In this document: positions 33,777 through 42,309 of the stretch, piece by piece
How positions within the stretch are numbered: the first letter of the stretch is position 1
Layout: each line of letters starts with the position of its first letter
NCBI GenBank assembly: GCA_023392535.1
Contig: JAEVYY010000008.1
Span: 62,001 to 126,000 of the forward strand
Origin: Bacillota bacterium
GTDB taxonomy: Bacteria > Bacillota > Clostridia > Lachnospirales > Lachnospiraceae
Length of the DNA stretch: 64,000 nt
Reading direction: 5' to 3'
Position numbers and translations under genes: made by a program
The notes under the pieces: model-generated
The model's input: only the letters and a program-made list of their open reading frames with translations
Told to the model about the DNA's origin: nothing
Database searches by the model: none

Positions 33777-34598
33777 CTACACGTATCTTCCAATAATAGA
33801 TTCTATCGTGGCATCATAAATTGCCTCTTTACTCCGTCTGTCATCTTTCAAATAATTAGCGTAAATAATATCAATAATGATCAATGCAGGAAATTGTGGT
33901 GATATTACGTTTCCATATTCCAAATTCTGCTTTACCGCGGTAAGCACGACTTCATCAAAATCTTTTGTAAACTGTTTATTATTTCTGGAGGTAATAAACA
34001 CCGTAGTAGCTCCTTTTTCTTTCGCCATATAAAGTGCATCGATAATTTCTTTGGTGGCACCGCTAATGCTAATTCCAATGACTAAGCTGTCCTCATGTAG
34101 CCGCACCGCATTCATCAGTAAAAGATGAAAATCTGTAATCGCTTCCACATCCAGACCAATCCGCATGAAACGCGTTTTAAATTCCTTTGCCACCAGTCCT
34201 GAACTGCCAGCCCCATATACATAGATTCTCTTTTTACCTGAAATCAGCCTTGTAATTCGATTCATCTGCTCTTCATTAATCAAGTTATAACTTTTATTTA
34301 ATAACTCCTGATAGGTATTTAGTACGACTTTGGTTCCTTCTTCCACCTCTATTTTTTCTTCCTGAAAAGTAGATTGATAATGGTAGATAAATTCACGGTA
34401 ACCAGTAAATCCAATTTTTTTCGCAAATCTTGAGATGGAGGCTTCTGAGATATAAAGGTAATTTGCAACACTTTTGGCATCTAGATTTCTATTTTCTTTA
34501 TTATTAATAAAAAAGTCCGCAATTGTCTTTTCTACCGACGTAAGATTTTCATAATTGGATTCAATCATGGGTATTACGCTTTTCTCATACTTCTTCAT
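33777..34598 (-). CDS. RpiR/MurR-family regulator with SIS domain
   Basis: 273 residues. The N-terminal helix-turn-helix (about 1-78) has 'LTSVEKTIADFFINNKEN', 'SVANYLYISEASISRFAKKI' and 'GFTGYREFIYHY'. The C-terminal SIS domain (about 115-245) binds a phosphosugar: 'IYVYGAGSSGLVAKEF', 'VIGISISGATKEIIDAL' and 'TTVFITSRNNKQ'. RpiR proteins control sialic acid and amino-sugar operons in several Firmicutes, with GlcNAc-6-P or ManNAc-6-P as ligand. Its ATG overlaps the ROK kinase stop by 4 bases. The likely operators are the matched sites at 36288 and 36364. Confidence 0.92.
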   Translation of the reverse strand: MKKYEKSVIPMIESNYENLTSVEKTIADFFINNKENRNLDAKSVANYLYISEASISRFAKKIGFTGYREFIYHYQSTFQEEKIEVEEGTKVVLNTYQELLNKSYNLINEEQMNRITRLISGKKRIYVYGAGSSGLVAKEFKTRFMRIGLDVEAITDFHLLLMNAVRLHEDSLVIGISISGATKEIIDALYMAKEKGATTVFITSRNNKQFTKDFDEVVLTAVKQNLEYGNVISPQFPALIIIDIIYANYLKDDRRSKEAIYDATIESIIGRYV

Positions 34599-35494
34599 TC
34601 TCTGGTTTCCCCTTGTCTTCTCTGGAAATTAAAATAGGCTCCCATCATTCCCGCTTGATTGCCATTTTGTGCAAAAGCAAGCTTTACATGTTTTCGTATC
34701 GGTTCCACTAGGTATTTCTCTAAACTCATCTGTAACAAAGGCTGTAAATATTCTTGTTGTTTCATAATGCCACCGCCCAAGACAACTACTTCCGGATTTA
34801 CCACGCAACAGATAGTAGAAATTCCATGCCCCAATATTTCACACATTCTAGCAATTGCATTTTTACAGTCCTCATCCCCTGATTTTGCCAAATCAAATAT
34901 TTGTTGACCATTTAGTTGTTCTTTCCCTTGATAGCCCTTTATGGTATTTACTTCATTTACCATGGCTTTGGTCGATGCCCTTGTTTGAAAATCCTCATCC
35001 CCCATCTTCATATATCCAACTTCACCAGCACTATTAGAAAATCCCCCAAAAATCTTTCCTTCTATTAATATGCATCCACCTATGCCTGTCCCGATGGTAA
35101 GGCAGACAGTCACCTTACTTCCCAATGCTGCTCCGTAAAATTGTTCCGACAACCCTGCACAGTTCACATCATTTTCTACTTCACAGGGAATGCCACATTC
35201 GATCTCCAATATTTCTTTTACATTCATACCGGTATAATCAGGTATACTGTCATTTGCGTAGATAATTTTACCTTTTTTTGCATCTACAATTCCTGCAGTG
35301 GAAATACAGATACCATATAGCATCATCCGTTCCTGCTCTTTTTGCACCATTTTCTTTATTTTATCTAACAGGTGTTTTCCACCTTTATCCGCCTCTGTCT
35401 CACAGTGGTGGTATTCTTCGATCTCATGATTCTCATTTATGATCCCATATTTTATCATGGTGCCACCAATATCAATGGATATATATTTTTTCAA
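34595..35494 (-). CDS. nanK: ROK-family sugar kinase, probable N-acetylmannosamine kinase
   Basis: 299 residues. ATP-binding 'SIDIGGTMIKYGIINEN' opens the protein; 'VENDVNCAGLSEQFYGAALG' has the catalytic Asp region and 'CLTIGTGIGGCILIEGK' the second phosphate motif; 'VVLGGGIMKQQEYL' is the adenosine loop. The usual ROK zinc motif CxCGxxGCxE is missing (NSAGEVGYMKMGDED in that place), as in some Firmicute and fusobacterial members. Its position next to nanE makes ManNAc the likely substrate, giving ManNAc-6-P. Start is a TTG with GGGAGG upstream. The kinase class is sure; the sugar is inferred. Confidence 0.82.
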   Translation of the reverse strand: MKKYISIDIGGTMIKYGIINENHEIEEYHHCETEADKGGKHLLDKIKKMVQKEQERMMLYGICISTAGIVDAKKGKIIYANDSIPDYTGMNVKEILEIECGIPCEVENDVNCAGLSEQFYGAALGSKVTVCLTIGTGIGGCILIEGKIFGGFSNSAGEVGYMKMGDEDFQTRASTKAMVNEVNTIKGYQGKEQLNGQQIFDLAKSGDEDCKNAIARMCEILGHGISTICCVVNPEVVVLGGGIMKQQEYLQPLLQMSLEKYLVEPIRKHVKLAFAQNGNQAGMMGAYFNFQRRQGETRE

Positions 35495-35517
35495 AAATTC
35501 TACCTCCCGTATTCGGT

Positions 35518-36204
35518 TTATTCTAATATCTGGCTGAACTTTTTGGTAATCAACTGTGGTCTTGTGATAGCACCTCCCACCACAACACTAAAGCATCCCA
35601 TGGAAATTACCATTTTTGCTTTTTCTGGTGTATTGATATTACCCTCTGCAATTACTTTACCTTTTACATTCTCAAGAATTTTTCTTATAATTTCAAAATT
35701 ATTTTCTTCAATTCTCTTGTCTTTACTATAATCCGTATAACCAACTAACGTGGTTCCGATAAAATCAAACCCAAGTTTATCGGCATGTATTGCTTCCTCA
35801 ATTGTAGAACAATCTGCCATTAACAATTGCTTTGGATACCGTTGTCTTATTTGCTTGTAAAAAGTATCCAGGGAAATCTGATCCGGCCTTATCTGATTGG
35901 TCGCATCTATTGCTATGATTTCAGGAGTCACCTGTTGCAATTCCTCAACTTCTCTCATTGTTGGCGTAATATATACATTACTATTTTCATAATCTCTTTT
36001 TATGATACCGATAATCGGAAGGTCTGTATTTTTACGAATTTCTTTAATATCTTCCACTGTATTTGCTCTGATTCCAGAAGCGCCACCTTCTTTAGCTGCT
36101 TTTGCCATCCTACCCATTATAAAAGAAGAATGTAGAGGCTCATTCTCTAAAGCCTGGCAAGAAACAATCAACTTACCTTTGATATTTTTGATATACTCTT
36201 TCAT
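35518..36204 (-). CDS. nanE: N-acetylmannosamine-6-phosphate 2-epimerase
   Basis: 228 residues, the normal length. It is a TIM barrel with the NanE marks 'KGKLIVSCQALENEPLH', 'GGASGIRANTVEDIKEIR', 'LPIIGIIKRDYENSNVYITP', 'IIAIDATNQIRP', 'LLMADCSTIEEAI', 'FIGTTLVGYT', 'VIAEGNINTPEKAK' and 'VVVGGAITRP'. The catalytic Lys (IKRDY) and the acid in 'AEGNI' are present. It converts ManNAc-6-P to GlcNAc-6-P, which the divergent NagA and NagB take to fructose-6-phosphate. It is first in the minus-strand operon; GGAAGG precedes the ATG. Confidence 0.94.
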   Translation of the reverse strand: MKEYIKNIKGKLIVSCQALENEPLHSSFIMGRMAKAAKEGGASGIRANTVEDIKEIRKNTDLPIIGIIKRDYENSNVYITPTMREVEELQQVTPEIIAIDATNQIRPDQISLDTFYKQIRQRYPKQLLMADCSTIEEAIHADKLGFDFIGTTLVGYTDYSKDKRIEENNFEIIRKILENVKGKVIAEGNINTPEKAKMVISMGCFSVVVGGAITRPQLITKKFSQILE

Positions 36205-36472
36205 TATTCTGTCCTTCCATGCAATTTGCGTTTATTAATTATCACTATATCTTTTTTAGTTTTTAATTTCAATATACTTTTTTATAATGAAAGTTCTTTC
36301 ACTTTTTTTGTGTGTTTTTTACATTTCCAAATTATATTTTTATTACTTTTCACAAATATAATATGAATGTACTTTCAAAATTTTTAAATAGGTAGTATTT
36401 TTGATGCAAATATACGATAATAGCATAGATGGTATTTAATAAAAATATTTTAACGAAAGAAGGAACTTAAAC
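36205..36472. promoter_or_regulatory. Divergent nanE/nagB control region with paired operator-like sites
   Basis: A 268-base AT-rich gap. TGAAAGTTCTTTCA (36288-36301) has perfect 6-bp half-sites around a 2-base centre. TGAATGTACTTTCA (36364-36377) matches it at 12 of 14 positions, 76 bases away. They are plausible sites for the operon's RpiR regulator. No confident promoter hexamers were fixed for either side, and I see no riboswitch. Confidence 0.5.
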
Positions 36473-37204
36473 ATGCATTTTTCTAAAACATCTGACTATG
36501 AGAGTATGAGCAGAAAGGCGGCAAACATTATTTCTGCGCAGATCATTATCAAGCCAGACAGTGTTCTGGGTCTTGCTACCGGTTCTTCTCCAATCGGAAC
36601 TTATAAACAGCTAGTGTCATGGTATGAAAAAGGAGATCTTGATTTTTCACAGATACGCACTGTTAATCTCGACGAATACATCGGCTTGTCGCCGGAAGAC
36701 TCACAAAGCTATTATTATTTTATGAAAGAAAATCTTTTTAAACATGTGAATATCGATGTAAGAAATACAAATATACCGAATGGATTGGCAAGCGATATTG
36801 AAAAAGAATGTGCACGCTATAATGAAGTGATTCGTAATATTGGTGGGGTGGATCTTCAACTATTGGGACTTGGGCACAATGGACATATTGGATTTAACGA
36901 ACCAAACGATACCTTTGAAAAAGAAACACACTGTATAGATTTGACAGATACGACCATTCAGGCAAATGCCCGTTTATTCGACAATCCTGACGACGTACCG
37001 CGTCAAGCCCTTACGATGGGAATTAAGACCATTCTGCAAGCGAAGAAGATCCTTGTGATTGTGAGTGGTAAGGATAAAGCTTCTATTGTAAAAGAAGCTT
37101 TCTACGGACCTGTAACTCCAAAAGTACCCGCTTCCATTTTACAGCTTCATGATAATGTGACTATTATTGGAGATGAAGATGCTTTTTCGGAGATAACAAT
37201 CTAA
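36473..37204 (+). CDS. nagB: Glucosamine-6-phosphate deaminase
   Basis: 243 residues, full length for the Gram-positive type. 'LGLATGSSPIGTYKQL' is the phosphate-binding loop; 'TVNLDEYIGLSPEDSQSYYY' has the general-base Asp; 'LLGLGHNGHIGFNEP' carries the catalytic His and Glu; 'ALTMGIKTILQAKKI' closes the fold. It converts glucosamine-6-phosphate to fructose-6-phosphate and ammonia. AAGAAGGAAC precedes the ATG. nagA follows after 39 bases; the pair is divergent from nanE, with which it shares a pathway. Confidence 0.96.
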   Translation: MHFSKTSDYESMSRKAANIISAQIIIKPDSVLGLATGSSPIGTYKQLVSWYEKGDLDFSQIRTVNLDEYIGLSPEDSQSYYYFMKENLFKHVNIDVRNTNIPNGLASDIEKECARYNEVIRNIGGVDLQLLGLGHNGHIGFNEPNDTFEKETHCIDLTDTTIQANARLFDNPDDVPRQALTMGIKTILQAKKILVIVSGKDKASIVKEAFYGPVTPKVPASILQLHDNVTIIGDEDAFSEITI

Positions 37205-37243
37205 ACACTAGACTGATAAACGGTAATCGAAAAGAGGAATGAT

Positions 37244-38383
37244 ATGATAATAAAGAATGCTCTCGTCTTCAATGAATCTAATCAATTTGAGGACAATGAT
37301 ATCATTATAGCAAATGATATCATTGCTACTAGTAGCACTGGTACGGTGCACGATGAAGTGCTTGATGCAACCGGTTGTTATGCAATACCCGGTCTTACCG
37401 ATCTTCATTTCCATGGCTGTGTTGGATACGATTTCTGTGATGGTACAGAAGAAGCCTTTGAGGCAATTGCAGAATATGAGGCTTCCCAGGGAATTACCCA
37501 GATATGCCCAGCCACCATGACATTTCCAGAAGACACTTTAATTCGAATCGGCCAGACCGCTGCGGCTTATAAGAATGAAAGCGGCGCCGTATTATGCGGT
37601 ATTAATATGGAAGGACCTTTCCTTTCTTATTCGAAGAAGGGAGCACAGAACGCTTCTTTTCTCCACGCTCCAGATGCCGCTATGTTCCGGCGTATTCAAT
37701 CTGCCTCAAACAATCTGATCAAACTATTAGATCTTGCAATTGAAGAGCCTGAAGCACTTGACTGTATCCGGGAATTGAAAAATGAGGTAGTGCTTTCCAT
37801 CGCACATACAAATGCAACTTATGAACAGGCACAAGCAGCTATAGATGCGGGGATCACACATGTAACACACCTATATAATGCTATGAGCCCTTATACACAT
37901 CGCTCACCAGGTATAATAGGAGCTGCATCGGACAATGATGAGGTGCATGTAGAACTCATATGCGATGGGATCCATATTCATCCTTGTGTTGTCCGTAATA
38001 CCTTTAAAATGTTTTCTGATGACCGTATCATCCTGATCAGTGACAGCATGATGGCCACCGGACTAAAGAATGGAGAATATTCTCTTGGCGGACAGGCGGT
38101 TACCGTAACTGGCAACCTTGCAACACTTCATGATGGGACGATTGCCGGCTCTGCCACTAACCTTATGGACTGTGTACGTGTTCTTGTAAAAGATATGAAG
38201 ATTCCTTTAGAAAGCGCTATCAAATGCGCCGCTGTAAATCCGGCAAAAGAAATCGGCATCTTTGACCAATACGGTAGCATTTCACCTGGGAAAAAAGCGA
38301 ATATCGTCTTATTAAATAAAGATCTATCCCTTCGAATGGTAATTCTCAATGGAAGACCATTTGAACAAGTAACATATAAATAG
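37244..38383 (+). CDS. nagA: N-acetylglucosamine-6-phosphate deacetylase
   Basis: 379 residues. An amidohydrolase barrel with 'GLTDLHFHGCVGYDFCDG' (metal-proximal HxH), 'INMEGPFLSYSKKGAQN' (metal Glu), 'LSIAHTNATYEQA' and 'VTHLYNAMSPY' (metal His residues), 'LICDGIHIHP', and 'LISDSMMATG' with the catalytic Asp. It removes acetate from GlcNAc-6-P to feed NagB. AGAGG precedes the ATG. Its last 38 bases overlap the convergent azlD gene, an unusually deep overlap for unrelated genes. Confidence 0.95.
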   Translation: MIIKNALVFNESNQFEDNDIIIANDIIATSSTGTVHDEVLDATGCYAIPGLTDLHFHGCVGYDFCDGTEEAFEAIAEYEASQGITQICPATMTFPEDTLIRIGQTAAAYKNESGAVLCGINMEGPFLSYSKKGAQNASFLHAPDAAMFRRIQSASNNLIKLLDLAIEEPEALDCIRELKNEVVLSIAHTNATYEQAQAAIDAGITHVTHLYNAMSPYTHRSPGIIGAASDNDEVHVELICDGIHIHPCVVRNTFKMFSDDRIILISDSMMATGLKNGEYSLGGQAVTVTGNLATLHDGTIAGSATNLMDCVRVLVKDMKIPLESAIKCAAVNPAKEIGIFDQYGSISPGKKANIVLLNKDLSLRMVILNGRPFEQVTYK

Positions 38384-38681
38384 CAGTTCCGCCACCGATG
38401 CTAAATAGTACATTTCGTTTCCATTTATGTAATAGAATAATACTTATAATTGCCAGAAGCTCTGGAATTCCATAGGGAGCTTTTGTCATGGATACTTCTT
38501 TTAAGCAATAGACTACTAAAAGTCCCATCATGGCTGGCGGCAATACTTTTCCAAGATACCCTATTATTTCAGGAGGCTCCTTTGTCTCCGGAAATAATAG
38601 AAATGGAGTAAATCTAGTGATCATTGTTCCGGCCGCAACTGCGAATACTATTAAAATCGTTTGTACAGGCGATAAATACAT
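38346..38681 (-). CDS. azlD: AzlD-type branched-chain amino acid transport subunit
   Basis: 111 residues with three to four helices, the size of AzlD. 'VFAVAAGTMITRFTPFLLFPE' near the start and 'YLGKVLPPAMMGLLVVYCLK' in the middle match the family. With AzlC it exports branched-chain amino acids or analogues such as azaleucine. It begins 18 bases after azlC, AAGGGG upstream. Its end overlaps the convergent nagA by 38 bases. Confidence 0.88.
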   Translation of the reverse strand: MYLSPVQTILIVFAVAAGTMITRFTPFLLFPETKEPPEIIGYLGKVLPPAMMGLLVVYCLKEVSMTKAPYGIPELLAIISIILLHKWKRNVLFSIGGGTAIYMLLVQMVFH

Positions 38682-38699
38682 CGTTTTTTCCCCTTCTTT

Positions 38700-39422
38700 T
38701 TATCTTCGTATTGACACGTGCTTTTTTTCATATTGGTACCCCATCACTAAAACGCATAGGATGATTCCCATTGCAGGAATTACTAACTTATCTGCTCCAA
38801 ATAGAAATAAGCTTAAAGTCGTACCAATCATTCCAACAGCACCATGTACCCTGTTCTCTTTCTTTTCCAATTGTTCCAAAAACAATACTACAAATAGCGC
38901 TGTTAATACAAAGTCAAGGCCTTGGGTATTAAAGTGAATCAGATTCCCTAGAATACTTCCAAGCAAAGTTCCCATTATCCAGTAAAGATAATTTAAAAGT
39001 GAGATTGAAAAAAAGAAATACTTTCTATTCGTTCCTTCGGGAGGATCGACGCTGGATGTAATAGAAAATGTTTCATCGCATAATACATAAATCAGAAAAC
39101 CTCTGATTTTTCCCAATCCCTTATATTTTTCCAACATTGAAATCCCATAAAACAAATGTCTGGCATTTACCATAATACTCAATAAAAAAGCCTGCATCGG
39201 ATCAAATGCTGTCGTAAGTAATGTAATTGCAACAAACTGCATGCTCCCGCAAAATGCGATGGCACTCATAAGGAATGCCCACACGGCTCCGTATCCTTTT
39301 GTCTGCATCAATACCCCATAAGCAATTCCCAATACTAAAAATCCCGTAAGTACTGGTACGGTATGTGGGAATGCTGCTCTGAACGCCTTTCTGAATGCCT
39401 CTTTTCGATTCCAATCAGTCAT
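38700..39422 (-). CDS. azlC: AzlC-type branched-chain amino acid transport subunit
   Basis: 240 residues with six to seven helices. 'FRAAFPHTVPVLTGFLVLGIAYG', shown here in part as AAFPHTVPVLTGFLVLG, 'FCGSMQFVAITLL', 'SIMVNARHLFYGISML' and 'VLCDETFSI' are the AzlC marks. It is the large subunit of the exporter. It is divergent from a cupin-XRE regulator and shares a control region with three operator-like repeats, so expression is probably repressed by that protein. AAGGAG precedes the ATG. Confidence 0.92.
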   Translation of the reverse strand: MTDWNRKEAFRKAFRAAFPHTVPVLTGFLVLGIAYGVLMQTKGYGAVWAFLMSAIAFCGSMQFVAITLLTTAFDPMQAFLLSIMVNARHLFYGISMLEKYKGLGKIRGFLIYVLCDETFSITSSVDPPEGTNRKYFFFSISLLNYLYWIMGTLLGSILGNLIHFNTQGLDFVLTALFVVLFLEQLEKKENRVHGAVGMIGTTLSLFLFGADKLVIPAMGIILCVLVMGYQYEKKHVSIRR

Positions 39423-39456
39423 CTTGTTATTGTACTCCTTACTCGCATACTGTATA

Positions 39457-39528
39457 ATATAGTAAACAAACGTTAATTATATTTGTTAACTATATATTAC
39501 GTTCGTTTATTATATTTGTCAACTATAT
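39457..39528. repeat. Three operator-like repeats between azlC and the XRE gene
   Basis: TTATATTTGTTAACTATAT (39477-39495) and TTATATTTGTCAACTATAT (39510-39528) differ at one base and are 33 bases apart, about three helical turns. A third, inverted copy, ATATAGTAAACAAA, lies at 39457-39470. The second repeat contains a minus-strand TTGACA (39522-39517) followed at 17 bases by TAATAT, a plausible azlC promoter. Confidence 0.65.
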
Positions 39529-39558
39529 TCTTATCTTTAGAAAGGTATTATACGATTT

Positions 39559-40110
39559 ATGGATATTAATCATATTATTGCTGAAAATTTAAAAAAATTA
39601 AGGACCGAACGAAATCTTAGTTTGGGACAGCTCTCTACCCAAAGTGAGGTAAGTAAAGTCATGCTTTCCCAAATAGAAAAAGGTGAGACGAATCCCACCA
39701 TAAATACAGTCTGGAAAATTGCAAATGGTCTGAAAGTTCCCTATACAACACTTTTAGAGCAGCAAAAGCAGGAAGCTTGCATTATCCGTAAATCCGAAAT
39801 TACGGTACAACGAGATGAAAACGACCACTACCGCTTATATTGCTATTACCCTACTACACCACAACGTAATTTTGAATATTTCCAAATTGAACTGGATGTC
39901 GGGTATACACATACCTCTATCGGCCATTCTGAAAAATCACAAGAATACATCATGGTCTTGGAAGGTGTGCTTACTTTAACAGTTAATCACCAGCTTTACG
40001 AATTACAAAAAAATGATTGCATCAGTTTCCTTGCAACAAGCGAACACTGTTATTCATCGACCGGAATAGAACCATTGAAAGCAGCCCTCACGATCTATTA
40101 TCCCGTTTAA
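39559..40110 (+). CDS. XRE-family regulator with C-terminal cupin
   Basis: 183 residues. The first 70 form an XRE helix-turn-helix (NLKKLRTERNLSLGQLSTQS, EVSKVMLSQIEKGETNPTIN). Residues 95-180 form a cupin with 'YEYIMVLEGVLTLTVNHQ'-like strand (QEYIMVLEGVLTLTVNHQLY). Such proteins sense amino acids or polyamines and repress exporters or catabolic genes. It is divergent from azlCD with repeated sites in between, so it is the probable regulator of that exporter. AGAAAGG precedes the ATG. Confidence 0.92.
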   Translation: MDINHIIAENLKKLRTERNLSLGQLSTQSEVSKVMLSQIEKGETNPTINTVWKIANGLKVPYTTLLEQQKQEACIIRKSEITVQRDENDHYRLYCYYPTTPQRNFEYFQIELDVGYTHTSIGHSEKSQEYIMVLEGVLTLTVNHQLYELQKNDCISFLATSEHCYSSTGIEPLKAALTIYYPV

Positions 40111-40111
40111 G

Positions 40112-41002
40112 TTATTTCGGACTTATCCCATTTTTCCATAATAAAAGCCCATCTTCAAATACCGTTTCTATCTGCCCATTATTTTTTAACCAAGACAGAT
40201 AGGAACGAATCGTGCTTCCCACAAGCACATATTGTTCAAAGCTCATAACCAATTTATACTTTTGAAATAATGCTTGTAAAATATGCTCAAATATTTGTGG
40301 TTCTCTACAAATTTGTCGTATTTCATCCGCAATATCATAGACCTTTTCTATGTTCTTCTGTGCTAAGTAGGCAATATCTTCTGTAACTTCTGCATGAGAT
40401 GGAACAAATATCTTTGCTTTCATCTCTTTTATTTTTTCAAGACTATTTAAATAGGCAGTTATATCATAGATAAAACTAATTTGATATTTTTTGAGTGTTT
40501 CTTCGCTAGATAAACTATCTGCAAGAAATACGACATCGTCTGGTGTTCGATAACCCACCATATCAAAAAAATGTCCGGGTAATGGTATCATTTCCATTCC
40601 GCCCGGCAAATCTTCTTCTTTCAGTACCTGTGTATCGCTTTCCTGGGCCATTAGAAATTTATGCTGTAATTCCTTCGGTGGATAGGCACCATATAGAAAA
40701 GAAGGTTCTAGTATTGGATGATTCGTAAAATCTGCTTCTATTCCAGGTGCAAATATCTTACAGTTACTCTGTCCTTGTAGATATTTATTTCCACCGATAT
40801 GGTCTGCATTAGAATGTGTGTTGAAAATGCTCCTCAACTTCCAACCTTTTTCTTCTAAAATTTTTCTAATTTTCCTCCCGGCATCTTTATCATTTCCACT
40901 ATCAATCAGAATCACTTCCGACTTGCCCAGTTCCACAATTCCAATCTTAGCTGGACAATCGATATAATACGTATGGTCTGCTACTTGTACTAATTCAAAC
41001 AT
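40112..41002 (-). CDS. MBL-fold metallo-hydrolase
   Basis: 296 residues from ATG 41002 with AGGAGGAG upstream; the frame's first ATG at 41026 overlaps the kinase stop. The metal site starts 'IFNTHSNADHIGGNKYLQG', where the canonical HxHxDH reads H-S-N-A-D-H: the second His is Asn. Later ligands are 'PLPGHFFDMVGY', 'VFLADSL' and 'IFVPSHAEV'. The Asn form defines a branch of unknown substrate and may bind one metal less tightly. It follows the histidine kinase by 23 bases as the last gene of the cluster starting at 48415. Confidence 0.87.
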   Translation of the reverse strand: MFELVQVADHTYYIDCPAKIGIVELGKSEVILIDSGNDKDAGRKIRKILEEKGWKLRSIFNTHSNADHIGGNKYLQGQSNCKIFAPGIEADFTNHPILEPSFLYGAYPPKELQHKFLMAQESDTQVLKEEDLPGGMEMIPLPGHFFDMVGYRTPDDVVFLADSLSSEETLKKYQISFIYDITAYLNSLEKIKEMKAKIFVPSHAEVTEDIAYLAQKNIEKVYDIADEIRQICREPQIFEHILQALFQKYKLVMSFEQYVLVGSTIRSYLSWLKNNGQIETVFEDGLLLWKNGISPK

Positions 41003-41025
41003 ATATCTTACTCCTCCTAGTATCA

Positions 41026-42309
41026 CTATTCACTTAATGCAATTAGAACTTCGATCACGAATCCATCCTTGTCATTCATGCCCCGAATACTGCCTCCCAT
41101 TTTATCCATTAAATAGCTGCAAATATATAATCCAAGTCCTGTTCCGCTTTGCTTTCTGATGTGTTCCATATTACTCCGATAATATTTTTGAAATATTAAA
41201 GGAAGTTCTTCTTCTTTTACTCCAGGACCAAAGTCCTTTATCTGCAAGCGCAAGTATTTATTTTTAATTGCACATGTAACTTGGATAGGCGTATCCGCAT
41301 ACTTATACGAATTATTAATAATATTGCCAATCACCTGTTCTAACCGTAACTTGTCAACGCTAATCAGGCAAGATTCAACTTCCTGAACGCAATTTATTTT
41401 TTCATTGTAATCTGCATTGGTCACAATTTCTTTTATAATATCGCTGTCTTCATCTGTGCATATGACCTCAAGTTCTCCAAGTTCTTCCATCGTAACATGG
41501 AACATATTTGAAATAAGAGCATCTATTTGCTCGGCTTTTTGATTAATAGAGAGAAACTTTTGTTCCGTTTCTCCTCCAGGATATTTTGCTATCATTACTT
41601 CACTGATCAATTTTATAGAGGTGACTGGTGTCTTTATATCGTGACTAAGGGATGCTACTAGCTCCTTCTTGCTCTGGTTCGCCTGATATTCTTTTTCTCT
41701 TGCGATTTTTAACTCTTCACGTAAAATATCGAAACTCTCTGTAAATGCGCCGCATACATGATTTTTATCCATCTTTAAGGGAATATCCAAATTTCCTGCT
41801 GCAATTTGTTGTGCTGTCTCCTTCATTCTTTCGAACGGTTGTATCATATTTTTTTTCAGATAAAGGAGTAAGAAGTTTAAAAAGACCAACATAACTGTTG
41901 AAATGCCAGCTACGATAGATACCATTTTTGTCTTATCTTGTTGCAATCGCTCTATATAATTCGATTCTATGATCAGGGTACCTACCTGTTTGTCCTGCAT
42001 CTTAATTACATAATAGGCTTGATGCTCACGAATTGCATTTTCTATACTTTTCATATTTTCTGACGCATTTGTCGTTTTATATAATATCTTTTTGTTTCCA
42101 TCTGCTACGCTAAATTCGTATTTAAAATTTTTCCCGGATAATACCGTAAGATGGTCCCAATTATGTATGACTTCCTGATAAATATGATTCATTTCCACGA
42201 GATCTGCATCAAAAGATACTTCTTTTGATGCAGATCCATACAGAATACCTATTAAGAACAGCCAGCCCACTATACTGATAATCGCTATCTTTTTACTATT
42301 CAAAAACAT
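41026..42309 (-). CDS. Sensor histidine kinase with HAMP domain
   Basis: 427 residues. Helix 1 (about 8-26), an extracytoplasmic sensor of about 100 residues, helix 2 (about 135-155), HAMP (about 155-205), then 'KELVASLSHDIKTPVTSIKL' with the phospho-accepting His, and the ATPase: 'IGNIINNSYKYAD' (N box), 'DFGPGVKEEELPLIFQKYYR' (G1/F box) and 'SGTGLGLYICSYLM' (G2). Its start overlaps the response regulator by 14 bases. The short sensor resembles kinases that respond to envelope stress together with a nearby transporter. Signal unknown. Confidence 0.93.
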   Translation of the reverse strand: MFLNSKKIAIISIVGWLFLIGILYGSASKEVSFDADLVEMNHIYQEVIHNWDHLTVLSGKNFKYEFSVADGNKKILYKTTNASENMKSIENAIREHQAYYVIKMQDKQVGTLIIESNYIERLQQDKTKMVSIVAGISTVMLVFLNFLLLYLKKNMIQPFERMKETAQQIAAGNLDIPLKMDKNHVCGAFTESFDILREELKIAREKEYQANQSKKELVASLSHDIKTPVTSIKLISEVMIAKYPGGETEQKFLSINQKAEQIDALISNMFHVTMEELGELEVICTDEDSDIIKEIVTNADYNEKINCVQEVESCLISVDKLRLEQVIGNIINNSYKYADTPIQVTCAIKNKYLRLQIKDFGPGVKEEELPLIFQKYYRSNMEHIRKQSGTGLGLYICSYLMDKMGGSIRGMNDKDGFVIEVLIALSE

